Source: Burkholderia anthina (lineage in GTDB: Bacteria > Pseudomonadota > Gammaproteobacteria > Burkholderiales > Burkholderiaceae). From it: a DNA stretch of 64,000 nt. The position numbers and the translations under genes were made by a program. The stretch is taken from the NCBI RefSeq assembly GCF_902498995.1, contig NZ_CABVLY010000024.1, forward strand, positions 1 through 64,000, in the 5' to 3' direction. The notes under the pieces are model-generated. The model was not told the origin of the DNA. It did no database searches and saw only the letters and a program-made list of their open reading frames with translations. Positions 26,927-36,898 of this stretch are shown one piece after another. Numbering within the stretch: the stretch's first letter is position 1; every line of letters starts with the position of its first letter.

Positions 26927-27470
26927 TTACGTACCTGTTAGTAAGAGCCTCGCGTCGAAAGACGACGCACGGACGTTTCCATTGCGCTGTCGCGCGTCGC
27001 TGCTACGGGGCGGCAGCAGCTGCGGGAAACAGGTGATATTGTTCCGAAGTAAGTGATTCGAAAGAATGGGACGATGTCCAAGTTGTTTGGATTTCCCGTA
27101 GGTCGAGTACTAAATATCTTTTAAGAATCGTCAGAGGCCCGTCACTCGTACGCCGCATACCCGTGCCGGGACGGCGACGTGCGGGCGTTCCGCGAGGATT
27201 GAGAGGCCATTTGACGGATGAGCGCGCGTCGATGCCCCGTTCATTCCGGCGGGTGGCTAATTAGGATTGCGAATTAATGAGGGCGTGCGAGAAACTCGAA
27301 CCCCGGATCGAATCAGGCCGTCACGACCGTGGGCGTGGGCGTGGGCATGGGAGCGGGACGGACGAGGCCATGCCGTGTTGTCGTGGCGGGCGCGGAATCG
27401 GTGCCTGCGCATCGACGAGGCCGTCACGCGAGTGCGATGCTCGACGGCGGGCCCTCCGCCGTCTCACGCG
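26927..27470. other. Gene-free region upstream of the fimbrial operon
   Basis: These 544 bases lie between slmA and the first pilin. The part 27030-27130 is clearly AT-richer than the surroundings and is the likely fimbrial promoter region, although no convincing -35/-10 pair was found. A short tandem run of GTGGGC lies at about 27329-27346. Reading frames here look random for GC-rich DNA. Confidence 0.5.
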
Positions 27471-28133
27471 TTACTGCAAAATCAACCGCAAATGCGCATC
27501 GGCCTGCTCGGCGGGCGGTTTCTGGAATCCGCCCTTCGCGAAGCGGTGCCACCGGCCGATCACGTAGCTGACGAGCAGGCTCGCGCGCGCGGCGGGATCG
27601 TAGTCGGCCGGCAGTTCGAACGGCGCCGCGCCGTCGGGTGCATCCGCTTCCGTGCGCGCGACCCGCAGGCATTGCTTGACGGTCGCTTCGATCCGGTCGA
27701 GCAGCTGATTCACGCGCTCGGTGAGCCGTTCGTCCTCGCCGACCAGCGCCTCGCCGGTCAGCACGCGCGTCATGCCCGGATTTTTCGCGGCGAAATTGAG
27801 CATCGTCAGCGCGATCGTACGCGCCTGAAGCACGCCGTTCGGCTCCTTCGCGACGATCTGGTTGACGAGGCCGAACAGCGCCTGCTCGATGAATTCGATC
27901 AGCCCTTCGTACATCTTCGCCTTGCTGGCGAAATGCCGGTACAACGCGGCTTCCGACACGTCGAGCCGGGCCGCGAGCGCGGCGGTCGTGATTTTCTCGG
28001 GCTTGGGCGCCTCGAGCATCGCGGCGAGCGTCTGCAGGATCATCACGCGCCGCTCGCCCGGCTTCGGGCGCGGGCGGGACGGTGTGGCCTGGTTTTCCGT
28101 TACGGCTTGGTCCTGCGGGTAAGTCGGCTGCAT
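27471..28133 (-). CDS. slmA: Nucleoid-occlusion factor SlmA (TetR fold)
   Basis: DNA-binding protein that prevents FtsZ ring assembly over the nucleoid; TetR fold. The 220-residue product has an N-terminal Pro/Arg-rich arm, the helix-turn-helix around residues 48-70 (ITTAALAARLDVSEAALYRHF, with the YRHF signature) and the C-terminal dimer domain. Sequence and position next to argB are as in other betaproteobacteria. The start overlaps the end of the upstream nucleotidase gene by 34 bases. Confidence 0.92.
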   Translation of the reverse strand: MQPTYPQDQAVTENQATPSRPRPKPGERRVMILQTLAAMLEAPKPEKITTAALAARLDVSEAALYRHFASKAKMYEGLIEFIEQALFGLVNQIVAKEPNGVLQARTIALTMLNFAAKNPGMTRVLTGEALVGEDERLTERVNQLLDRIEATVKQCLRVARTEADAPDGAAPFELPADYDPAARASLLVSYVIGRWHRFAKGGFQKPPAEQADAHLRLILQ

Positions 28134-28891
28134 TTCTGTCGCCCCGATCGTGTGCCCAGTCGCAGCGATTTTAACGAACGAATGCGCTGGTCGACATAAT
28201 GCGGACGGCCGACGTTGGGCAAATGGCCCGGCAGATGGCCGGTGATCCACACGGTGCCGATGCCGAGGCGCTTGTAGCGCTTCAGGTGGCCGCGCGTATC
28301 TTCCACGAGGATCGCGTCGGCGAGCCGCGCATGCGCGGCGCGCAGCGTCCGGCGCAGCATCGTGTGGTCGGGCTTCGCACGCCACGCGTGGCGGTCGCGC
28401 ATGTGTTCGATCGCGATCACGCGCTCGAACAGCCGCTCGATGCGCAGCTCGCGCAGCACCGCGCGCGCATAGTTCTCGGGCGCGTTGGTCAGTACGAACT
28501 TGCGGCCGGGCAGCGACGCAACGACGCGTGCCAGGCCGCGCTCGGCGCGCAGCATCGCGGGCAGGTCGGGAAACGTGTGGACGACCCGCAGGAAATCGTG
28601 CGGATCGATCGGATGGTGGCGCGTGAGGCCGAGGAGCGCCGCGCCGTAGCGCTGCGTGTAGCCGGTGCGCAGCCGGTCGGCTTCGGCACGCTCGACGTGG
28701 AGCGCGTCGATGATGTACTGCGTCATCGCGCGGTTGATCTCCGGAAAGATCGCGTGCGATGCGTGGTGCAGCGTGTTGTCGAGATCGAACAGCCAGACGG
28801 GTGCGCCGGCGCGCGGCCGACTGCGGGAGATGCGCCGGCGTCGCAGCGACGCCGGCAGGTCGGGGCCGGAGGGCGGCCGGCGCGCGCTCAA
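28100..28891 (-). CDS. HAD-superfamily pyrimidine 5'-nucleotidase-like hydrolase, non-ATG start
   Basis: Cytoplasmic haloacid-dehalogenase-type phosphatase resembling the pyrimidine 5'-nucleotidase / Sdt1 group. The nucleophile motif WLFDLDNTL is near the N terminus, motif II is FVLTNAPENY, the motif III Lys is in WRAKPD, and motif IV is AILVEDTRGHLK. No in-frame ATG exists between the argB stop and motif I. TTG at 28891, overlapping the argB stop as TTGA, is the best candidate (263 residues); a CTG further in is possible. The end overlaps slmA. Substrate uncertain. Confidence 0.8.
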   Translation of the reverse strand: MSARRPPSGPDLPASLRRRRISRSRPRAGAPVWLFDLDNTLHHASHAIFPEINRAMTQYIIDALHVERAEADRLRTGYTQRYGAALLGLTRHHPIDPHDFLRVVHTFPDLPAMLRAERGLARVVASLPGRKFVLTNAPENYARAVLRELRIERLFERVIAIEHMRDRHAWRAKPDHTMLRRTLRAAHARLADAILVEDTRGHLKRYKRLGIGTVWITGHLPGHLPNVGRPHYVDQRIRSLKSLRLGTRSGRQKCSRLTRRTKP

Positions 28892-29787
28892 TGCGAGCGG
28901 ATCATCGTGCCGAACGGCTGCTCGGTCAGGATTTCCAGCAGCACCGAGTGCTCGATCCGGCCGTCGACGATGTGCACCGACTTGACGCCGCTCTTCGCGG
29001 CGTCGAGCGCCGACGAAATCTTCGGCAGCATGCCGCCCGAGATCGTGCCGTCCTCGAACAGCGCATCGATCTCGCGCGCGGACAGATCGGTCAGCAGGTT
29101 GCCGTCCTTGTCCATCACGCCGGGGATGTTGGTCATCATCAGCAGCTTCTCGGCGTTCAGCACGGTTGCGAGCTTGCCGGCGACGAGGTCCGCGTTGATG
29201 TTGTACGAGAGGCCGTCCTCGCCGAAGCCGATCGGCGAGATCACCGGGATGAACGCGTCGTCCTGCAGCGCCTTCACGACCGCCGGGTTGATCGCCTCGA
29301 CTTCGCCGACCTGGCCGATATCGATGTACTGGCCCGGGTTGTCGCGATCCGGCATCAGCAGCTTGCGTGCGTGGATCAGGCCGCCATCCTTGCCGGTCAG
29401 GCCCACCGCATGGCCGCCGAAGTGGTTGATCAGCATCACGATGTCCTGCTGCACTTCGCCGCCCAGCACCCACTCGACGACTTCCATCGTCTCTTCGTCG
29501 GTCACGCGCATGCCCTGGATGAAGGTGCCGGCCTTGCCGATCTTCTTCAGGGCATGGTCGATCTGCGGACCGCCGCCGTGGACGATCACAGGATTGATGC
29601 CGACCAGTTTCAGCAGGATCACGTCGCGCGCGAAGCCCTGCTTGAGCCGTTCTTCCGTCATCGCGTTGCCGCCGTATTTGATCACCACGGTCTTGCCGTG
29701 GTAGCGGCGGATGTACGGCAGCGCTTCGGCGAGGATTTCTGCTTTCAGCGTGGGGGCGATCTGCGAGAGGTCGATGGGCTCGGACAT
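28888..29787 (-). CDS. argB: Acetylglutamate kinase
   Basis: Phosphorylates N-acetyl-L-glutamate in the second step of arginine synthesis (amino-acid kinase fold). The 299-residue length is standard; visible are VIKYGGNAM, the VHGGGPQI substrate loop, the GLTGKDGGL segment and the C-terminal GGMLPKI nucleotide-binding part. The start MSEPIDLSQ at 29787 is well placed. Its stop overlaps the next gene, giving the order argB-nucleotidase-slmA. Confidence 0.96.
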   Translation of the reverse strand: MSEPIDLSQIAPTLKAEILAEALPYIRRYHGKTVVIKYGGNAMTEERLKQGFARDVILLKLVGINPVIVHGGGPQIDHALKKIGKAGTFIQGMRVTDEETMEVVEWVLGGEVQQDIVMLINHFGGHAVGLTGKDGGLIHARKLLMPDRDNPGQYIDIGQVGEVEAINPAVVKALQDDAFIPVISPIGFGEDGLSYNINADLVAGKLATVLNAEKLLMMTNIPGVMDKDGNLLTDLSAREIDALFEDGTISGGMLPKISSALDAAKSGVKSVHIVDGRIEHSVLLEILTEQPFGTMIRSH

Positions 29788-30092
29788 GGCGGCGGCTCTG
29801 GCTGGGAACGGTTGAAACAGGGCGAATTGTACAGGAGTGGCGCAGCGCAGCATCGGGTTTTTGGGCTGGCTGGAAGGTGGGTGGCACAGGGCGGGCGCTG
29901 CGCGCGGCGGCCCGCCGGCTATGGCGCCGGGCCGTGCGGCGCCGATCCGGGTCGCAGTGCGGGCGGGTGCGCGCAGCGCGCGTTCCGGTGCGATGGCGGG
30001 CAGCATCGGCCGGATGGCCGACGTGCAAAATCCGCGCGCCGCGCTATGCTTGTCGCGTAGGGCGATTGCATGCCCGCTTCCGCGATTGCGCC
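29788..30092. other. Intergenic region upstream of argB
   Basis: About 305 bases separating argB from the oppositely oriented CWC gene. No gene or clear promoter seen; the stretch 29805-29835 is locally AT-richer and may contain the argB start site. Confidence 0.3.
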
Positions 30093-30317
30093 ATGACCGA
30101 TTCCGCCGCCGCCGCTCGTTCGGCCCCGCACCGCGCGCGCTGCCCGCACTGTGGGCGCGGCTTCGACTGCGGTGCCCGCACGCAGCCGTTCGACTGCTGG
30201 TGCGCGTCGATGCCGGTGCCGCCCGGCGATGCGCCGCCCGCGGCCGGCGCGCGCTGCCGATGCCCGGAATGCCTCGCCGACGAGATCGCGCAGCGCATGG
30301 CCGGCGCGCCCGGCTGA
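30093..30317 (+). CDS. Cysteine-rich CWC family protein
   Basis: Small protein of 74 residues matching the cysteine-rich CWC family: CPHCGRGFDCG, then FDCWC and CRCPECLADEI near the end, eight cysteines in all, a likely metal-binding module. Function of the family is unknown. It stands alone between argB (opposite strand) and the RegB kinase gene 121 bases downstream. Confidence 0.75.
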   Translation: MTDSAAAARSAPHRARCPHCGRGFDCGARTQPFDCWCASMPVPPGDAPPAAGARCRCPECLADEIAQRMAGAPG

Positions 30318-30438
30318 CCGTGGGCGGACGGATCCCCGTGCCGCGGCGCGAGGCGGCGATGCATCGCGGCCCGTGCATCCAACGTCTTCGATCCGGCCCC
30401 GCTAGAGGCGTCGGGCGCTAAACGGGTAAACTGGCCGG

Positions 30439-31842
30439 ATGCAACGAATCACCACCACCGGGCGCGTCAACCTCAGCCACCTGTTCTGGCTGCGCAACCT
30501 TGCGATCATCGGCCAGCTCGCGACGATCGGCGTCGTGCAGACCTATTTCGGCGTGCATCTGCCGTTGCCGGCGATGCTGATGGTCATCGTGCTCGAAATC
30601 GTTTTCAACGCGCTGACCTGGGTGCGGGTGCTGCGCGCGCGGCCCGAGACCAATTTCGAGCTGCTCGGCCAGCTGTGGGTCGACCTCGGTGCGCTGTCGG
30701 CGCTGCTGTTCCTGTCGGGCGGCACGACCAATCCTTTCGTGTCGCTGTACCTGCCGTCGCTGGCGATCGCGGCGGCCGTGCTGCCGTGGCACCTGATGAT
30801 CTGGCTCGCGGCGTTCGCCGTCGCGTGCTATGCGGCGCTCGGCTTCGATTCGGTGCCGCTCAACATGGATAACCCGGCGAACCTGTTCGACTACTACCGC
30901 ACCGGGATGTGGGTGAATTTCATGGTCAGCGTCGGGTTGACTGCCTGGTTCGTCGCGCGCATGTCGAACGCGCTGCGCCAGCGCGATGCGGCGCTCGGCG
31001 AAGCGCAGGCGCATCTGCTGCGCGACGAGCGGGCGGTTGCGCTCGGCGTGCAGGCCGCCACCGTCGCGCACGAGATGGGCACGCCGCTGTCGACGATCGC
31101 GATGCTCGCCGAGGAATTGCGCGACGCGGCGCGTGCCGATCCGGGGCTCGCGCGCTATGAGGCCGACCTGAAGGTGCTCGAAGAGCAGATGACGCTTTGC
31201 ACGTCGGCGCTTGCGCGCCTGCGCAGCCGTGCGAGCGCACCCGCGAGCCGCCAGCCGGTGGGCGACTGGCTCGACACGTTCGTCGAGCACTGGCGCCTGC
31301 GGCATCCGCACGTGCAGTTCGAACTGCTCGGCGCACGCCCGTCGGGCGTCGCGCTCGACGACACGGTCGCGGCCGGCCAGATCCTCACGATCCTGCTCGA
31401 CAACGCCGCGCGGGCCAGCCCGCACCGCGTGACGCTGGCCGCGCGGCTCTCGTACAACGACCGGTCGGCCGAACAGATCGAATTCGAAGTATGCGACGAC
31501 GGGCCCGGCATTCCGGCCGCGCTGCGCGAATCGCTCGGCGCGATGCCGGTGGACAGCACGCAGGGCGGGCACGGGGTCGGCCTGTACCTGGCATTCAGCG
31601 CGGCCGTGCGCCTGGGCGGCGAGATCGAGCTGTCCGATGTCGCGCCGCGCGGGGCAAGCGCCGCCGTGCGCGCCGGCAGCGCGGCGAATGGCCATGCTGC
31701 TGCATCGGGCCAGCGCGCGGCCGAGCGCACGGCTGCCACGCCGGACAGCCGTCCGGCCGGCACCCCCGGCCGCGGCACGCGCGCGGTGCTGCGCCTGCCG
31801 GTGACGCACATCGCGGCGCCGGCCGCCTCAACCAACACGTAG
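30439..31842 (+). CDS. regB: RegB/PrrB/RoxS-type redox sensor histidine kinase
   Basis: Membrane sensor kinase of the global redox two-component system. The 467-residue product has six membrane segments (about 20-175), the quinone-binding-type motif GGTTNPF at 94-100, the H-box with His211 (AHEMGTPLSTI), and an ATPase domain with DNAARAS, DDGPGIP and GGHGVGL. Cys254, in MTLCTSALARL, is where the redox-active Cys of RegB sits. An Ala-rich insertion (about 415-455) precedes the last strand. Located 13 bases before its response regulator. Confidence 0.92.
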   Translation: MQRITTTGRVNLSHLFWLRNLAIIGQLATIGVVQTYFGVHLPLPAMLMVIVLEIVFNALTWVRVLRARPETNFELLGQLWVDLGALSALLFLSGGTTNPFVSLYLPSLAIAAAVLPWHLMIWLAAFAVACYAALGFDSVPLNMDNPANLFDYYRTGMWVNFMVSVGLTAWFVARMSNALRQRDAALGEAQAHLLRDERAVALGVQAATVAHEMGTPLSTIAMLAEELRDAARADPGLARYEADLKVLEEQMTLCTSALARLRSRASAPASRQPVGDWLDTFVEHWRLRHPHVQFELLGARPSGVALDDTVAAGQILTILLDNAARASPHRVTLAARLSYNDRSAEQIEFEVCDDGPGIPAALRESLGAMPVDSTQGGHGVGLYLAFSAAVRLGGEIELSDVAPRGASAAVRAGSAANGHAAASGQRAAERTAATPDSRPAGTPGRGTRAVLRLPVTHIAAPAASTNT

Positions 31843-31855
31843 ACGGAGAAACCAC

Positions 31856-32398
31856 ATGAGCGAGAACAATTTCCTGGTGATCGACGACAACGAGGTGTTC
31901 GCGGGTACGCTCGCGCGCGGCCTCGAGCGCCGCGGCTACGCGGTCCAGCAGGCGCACGACAAGGAGGCGGCGCTGCGGCTCGCTGCCGGCGGCAAGTTCC
32001 AGTTCATCACCGTCGATCTGCATCTCGGCGAGGATTCGGGCCTGAGCCTGATCGCGCCGCTGTGCGACCTGCAGCCCGACGCGCGGATTCTCGTGCTGAC
32101 GGGCTACGCGAGCATCGCGACCGCCGTGCAGGCCGTGAAGGAAGGCGCCGACAACTATCTCGCGAAGCCGGCGAACATCGAGTCGATCCTGGCCGCGCTG
32201 CAGACCAACGCGAGCGAAGTGCAGGCCGACGAGGCGCTCGAGAACCCGGTCGTGCTGTCGGTCGACCGGCTCGAATGGGAGCACATCCAGCGCGTGCTGG
32301 CGGAGAACAACAACAACATCTCGGCAACCGCGCGCGCGCTGAACATGCACCGCCGCACGCTGCAGCGCAAGCTCGCGAAGAAGCCGGTCCGGCAGTAA
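31856..32398 (+). CDS. regA: RegA/PrrA/RoxR-type response regulator
   Basis: Two-domain DNA-binding response regulator of 180 residues. Receiver: acidic Asp10/Asp11, phospho-acceptor Asp54 (ITVDLHLGED), Thr82 and Lys104. The C-terminal Fis-type helix-turn-helix (about 142-175) contains NNNNISATARALNMHRRTL, close to the strongly conserved RegA recognition helix. It acts with the preceding kinase to regulate energy and redox genes in response to oxygen or quinone state. Terminator follows at about 32523. Confidence 0.94.
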   Translation: MSENNFLVIDDNEVFAGTLARGLERRGYAVQQAHDKEAALRLAAGGKFQFITVDLHLGEDSGLSLIAPLCDLQPDARILVLTGYASIATAVQAVKEGADNYLAKPANIESILAALQTNASEVQADEALENPVVLSVDRLEWEHIQRVLAENNNNISATARALNMHRRTLQRKLAKKPVRQ

Positions 32399-32522
32399 GC
32401 CGGGCGCGTTATTCGCGCGGGCCTGGGGCCGGAGACACGCGCGCGACGATCGCGCGTTTCAGCAGGCGCGCGATCGGCGCCGGGTATTGAAGACGGCCGA
32501 GCGGCATCGCGCAGCCATGAAA

Positions 32523-32555
32523 AAACGGGCGCCCCCCCGAAGGGGCCGCCCGTTT
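32523..32555. terminator. Bidirectional terminator between regA and hslU
   Basis: AAACGGGCG...CGCCCGTTT stem with inner C/G pairing, A-rich and T-rich flanks, between convergent genes. Confidence 0.85.
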
Positions 32556-32575
32556 CGCATTCGACGCCGCGCGCG

Positions 32576-33919
32576 TTACAGCACGTAGCGCGACAGGTCT
32601 TCGTCCTGCGACACCTGGCCGAGCGCCTGGTCGACATACTTCGCGTCGATCGTCACGCGCTCGCCGGCGTGGTTGCCGGCCGAGAACGACACTTCTTCGA
32701 GCAGTTTCTCGATCACCGTGTACAGCCGGCGCGCACCGATGTTCTCGGTCTTCTCGTTGACCGCGTACGCGATCTCGGCCAGGCGGCGGATGCCGTCGGC
32801 GGCGAACTCGAGCTGCACGTCTTCGGTCGCGAGCAGCGCCTGATACTGCTTGACCAGGCTCGCATCGGTCGCGACGAGAATCGCCTCGAAGTCGTTCACC
32901 GACAGCGAGTCGAGCTCGACGCGGATCGGGAAGCGCCCCTGCAGTTCCGGAATCAGGTCGCTCGGCTTCGCGAGGTGGAACGCGCCGCTCGCGATGAACA
33001 GGATGTGATCGGTTTTCACCATCCCGTACTTCGTGTTGACCGTCGTGCCTTCGACGAGCGGCAGCAGATCGCGCTGCACGCCCTGGCGCGACACTTCGCC
33101 GCCGCTGCCTTCGTTGTTGCGCGACGTGATCTTGTCGATCTCGTCGAGGAACACGATGCCGTTCTGCTCGACGTTCTGCACGGCCTTCGTCTTCACTTCC
33201 TCGTCGTTGAGCATCTTCGCCGCTTCCTCGTCGGTCAGCAGCTTCAGCGCTTCCTTGATCTTCACCTTACGGCGCTGCTTCTTGCCGCTGCCGAGGTTTG
33301 AGAACATCGAGCGGATCTGCTCGGTCATCTCTTCCATCCCGGGCGGCGCCATGATGTCCATGCCGGCCGACGGCTGCTCGAGGTCGAGTTCGACTTCCTT
33401 GTCGTCGAGCTGGCCTTCGCGCAGGCGCTTGCGGAAGGTCTGGCGCGTCGCGTTGTTGTCGTCGTTCGCGTGATCGGCGTTGCCGCCGAAGCCCACCGCG
33501 CGCGGCTGCGGCAGCAGGATGTCGAGGATGCGGTCTTCCGCCTGGTCGGTCGCCTTGCTGCGCACCTTGCGCATCTCGGATTCGCGCGTCTGCTTGACCG
33601 AGATCTCGATCAGGTCGCGCACGATGCTGTCGACGTCGCGGCCGACGTAGCCGACTTCGGTGAACTTGGTCGCTTCGATCTTGATGAACGGCGCATCGGC
33701 GAGCTTCGCGAGGCGGCGCGCGATTTCGGTCTTGCCGACACCCGTCGGCCCGATCATCAGGATGTTCTTCGGCGTGATTTCCTGGCGCAGCGGGTCGGCG
33801 ACCTGCTGGCGGCGCCAGCGGTTGCGCAGCGCGACCGCGACGGCCTTCTTCGCCTTGGCCTGGCCGATGATGTGCTTGTCGAGTTCCGAGACGATCTCGG
33901 CAGGGGTCATGGTGCTCAT
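32576..33919 (-). CDS. hslU: HslU ATPase subunit of the HslUV protease
   Basis: AAA+ unfoldase that feeds substrates to HslV. The 447-residue protein has Walker A GPTGVGKT at 57-64, an I domain of usual length, Walker B (IVFLDEIDKI), sensor regions and the C-terminal EDLSRYVL tail that activates HslV. The start at MSTMTPAEIV is ten bases after hslV. A longer upstream reading would run through hslV and is not credible. Confidence 0.97.
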   Translation of the reverse strand: MSTMTPAEIVSELDKHIIGQAKAKKAVAVALRNRWRRQQVADPLRQEITPKNILMIGPTGVGKTEIARRLAKLADAPFIKIEATKFTEVGYVGRDVDSIVRDLIEISVKQTRESEMRKVRSKATDQAEDRILDILLPQPRAVGFGGNADHANDDNNATRQTFRKRLREGQLDDKEVELDLEQPSAGMDIMAPPGMEEMTEQIRSMFSNLGSGKKQRRKVKIKEALKLLTDEEAAKMLNDEEVKTKAVQNVEQNGIVFLDEIDKITSRNNEGSGGEVSRQGVQRDLLPLVEGTTVNTKYGMVKTDHILFIASGAFHLAKPSDLIPELQGRFPIRVELDSLSVNDFEAILVATDASLVKQYQALLATEDVQLEFAADGIRRLAEIAYAVNEKTENIGARRLYTVIEKLLEEVSFSAGNHAGERVTIDAKYVDQALGQVSQDEDLSRYVL

Positions 33920-33929
33920 GGTGCGGTCC

Positions 33930-34466
33930 TTACTCGATCGTTTCGATGATGCGGTTGTGGTTCGTGTAGATGCACATGTCGCCGGCGATCTCGAGCGACT
34001 TTTCGACGATCTCGCGCGGCGACAGCTCGGTGTTCTCCGCGAGCGCGCGGGCCGCGGCCTGCGCATAGGCGCCGCCCGAACCGATCGCGCAGATGCCGCC
34101 TTCCGGATCGAGCACGTCGCCGTTGCCGGTGATCACCAGCGTGGTGGTGGCATCGGCCGTGATCAGCATCGCCTCGAGGCGGCGCAGCATCCGGTCGGTA
34201 CGCCAGTCCTTCGCGAGCTCGACGGCCGCGCGGGTCAGGTTGCCCTGGTGCTTCTCGAGCTTCGCCTCGAAGCGATCGAGCAGCGAGAACGCATCGGCGG
34301 TGCCGCCCGCGAATCCGACCAGTACCTGGTTGTTGTAGATCCGCCGCACTTTCCGCGCGCCACCCTTCATGACGATGTTGCCGAGGGTTACCTGGCCGTC
34401 GCCGCCGAGCGCGACCTTGTCGCCGCGCCGGACCGAAACGATGGTCGTGCCGTGAAATTGCTCCAT
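33930..34466 (-). CDS. hslV: HslV peptidase subunit of the HslUV protease
   Basis: N-terminal-nucleophile threonine protease forming a double hexamer with HslU caps. The 178-residue product carries a six-residue leader before the catalytic Thr (HGTTIVSVRR), so maturation requires removal of MEQFHG. The GGDGQVTLG and GSGGAYAQAAARAL segments are family-typical. First gene of hslVU. The heat-shock promoter expected upstream was not convincingly located. Confidence 0.96.
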   Translation of the reverse strand: MEQFHGTTIVSVRRGDKVALGGDGQVTLGNIVMKGGARKVRRIYNNQVLVGFAGGTADAFSLLDRFEAKLEKHQGNLTRAAVELAKDWRTDRMLRRLEAMLITADATTTLVITGNGDVLDPEGGICAIGSGGAYAQAAARALAENTELSPREIVEKSLEIAGDMCIYTNHNRIIETIE

Positions 34467-34663
34467 CTGCGTTCCTTGAGAAAAACGGGGAAGAGTCGGG
34501 CGGCGCGAGGCGCCGCCGCATGAATCGCAGTGCGCCGGGAAGCGGCCCGGCGCGCGTCCGTTTCATTTTAGGGCGGGCGCCGGGATATCAAGAGGAGGAT
34601 GCAAATCGGCCGGCGCGCGTCGTCGCCGGCGGCCGGGCACCGGGATCGGCGCCGGAAAAACAA

Positions 34664-34689
34664 AAAGCGCGCGGCAGGCCGCGCGCTTT
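34664..34689 (-). terminator. Terminator downstream of dksA
   Basis: AAAGCGCGCGGC / GCCGCGCGCTTT stem followed on the minus strand by a T-rich run, 35 bases past the dksA stop. Confidence 0.85.
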
Positions 34690-34724
34690 CGGGAAGCAGC
34701 GTGTTTGAGCGGAGCGCCGCTCGA

Positions 34725-35141
34725 TCAGTCGCCGAACAGCTTCTGGCGCAGCTCGCGGCGCTCTTGCGCTTCGAGCGACAGCGTAGCCGTCGGACGCGCG
34801 ATCAGTCGCGGAATGCCGATCGGTTCGCCGGTTTCCTCGCACCAGCCGTAGTCGCCGGAATCGATGCGGGCGAGCGATTGCTGAACCTTCTTGAGGAGTT
34901 TGCGTTCGCGATCGCGCGTACGCAGCTCGAGCGCGTGCTCTTCCTCGATCGTCGCGCGATCGGCAGGATCGGGCACGATCACCGTCTCGCGCAGGTTCTC
35001 GGTCGTCTGGCCTGCATTCTTGAGGATGTCCGCCTGCAACTGTTCGAGCCGATTTTTGAAGAAGGCGAGCTGATCCTCATTCATGTAATCCTTGTCGCTC
35101 ATCTTCAGGATTTCGGCTTCGGTCAAGAGTTTCTTCGTCAT
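34725..35141 (-). CDS. dksA: RNA polymerase-binding regulator DksA, one-cysteine type
   Basis: Binds the secondary channel of RNA polymerase and, with ppGpp, controls the stringent response. The 138-residue protein has the coiled coil with the DPADRATIEEE tip containing the two functional Asp residues (58 and 61). In the C-terminal globular domain only Cys101 of the usual four zinc ligands is present: YGWCEETGEPIG has Thr at the second position, and Ser/Ala replace the third and fourth. It therefore probably works without zinc. Neighbour upstream is a COG0523 GTPase. Confidence 0.93.
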   Translation of the reverse strand: MTKKLLTEAEILKMSDKDYMNEDQLAFFKNRLEQLQADILKNAGQTTENLRETVIVPDPADRATIEEEHALELRTRDRERKLLKKVQQSLARIDSGDYGWCEETGEPIGIPRLIARPTATLSLEAQERRELRQKLFGD

Positions 35142-35631
35142 CTGCTTGCTTCTTCAATGTGCGGCAAATCCGGAGATAGTGCCTGCACTTTGGGATTACC
35201 CGCAACTGCGCTTGCAATCATTTGCGATTTGCCGCCGCGGGGCCGAAAGCCTCTGGAAAACCGGTTCTCAAATACCAGGATAGGCCTGGCGCGGATTTGC
35301 GCGCGGCGAACCGGTGTGCTGCGCGGCAGATCGCTTCGGCCGCGGCCGGTGATGGATGGGCGATCCGGCGCGGTTGCGATGCCCGGGTAAAGGTTCTGCA
35401 AGAACCGGGCCTGTTATTGCCGTACTCCAGCGGGCACGTATTGTAACTGAATCGCAAGCGGGCGCCGTATCGGGTCGATCCCCGTCGGCTGCGCCAATAT
35501 CTAGAAAATATAACGCGCAAATCGCGAAAAAGCGATGACGGCGAAACCCTTCCCGGAAAAGGCGCCGCGCGACGGCCCCGGCGGCTCGCCGAGGCGGCCG
35601 CGCGGGCGGCTCGCGGGACTTGCCCGAGTGC
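35142..35631. other. Intergenic region between dksA and the COG0523 GTPase
   Basis: 490 bases without a supported gene. The segment 35480-35530 (ATCTAGAAAATATAACGCG) is AT-rich. No Zur-like palindrome or strong promoter pair was found by eye. Small reading frames present have random-looking composition. Confidence 0.4.
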
Positions 35632-36702
<1,071 letters not shown>

Positions 36703-36898
36703 GTCGGTCGCCTGTGGTTCGTGAATCGGGGTCAAAACCAGGATGTGTGCGTCGCGCCGTCGACTCGCGAGCCGGGGCGCACAACCATCCATTGAAACAT
36801 ACCTGTCAAGCCCGTGCCCGTCGTCCGGACGACAGGGGCAAGCGCGTCCGCCAGCGGGAACGGCCGGCGGACGCGGGTGTGCGCGTAGATCGGGGCGA

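Noticed and set aside
27329..27346. GTGGGC tandem repeat as a contingency locus
   Set aside because: Only about three units, outside any gene; too short to support slippage-based switching.
26927..27470. Possible phase-variation inverted repeats controlling the fimbrial promoter
   Set aside because: No pair of matching inverted repeats or recombinase gene was found near the first pilin.
36703..36898. Possible Zur box upstream of the COG0523 GTPase
   Set aside because: No convincing AT-rich palindrome resembling the Zur consensus could be seen.
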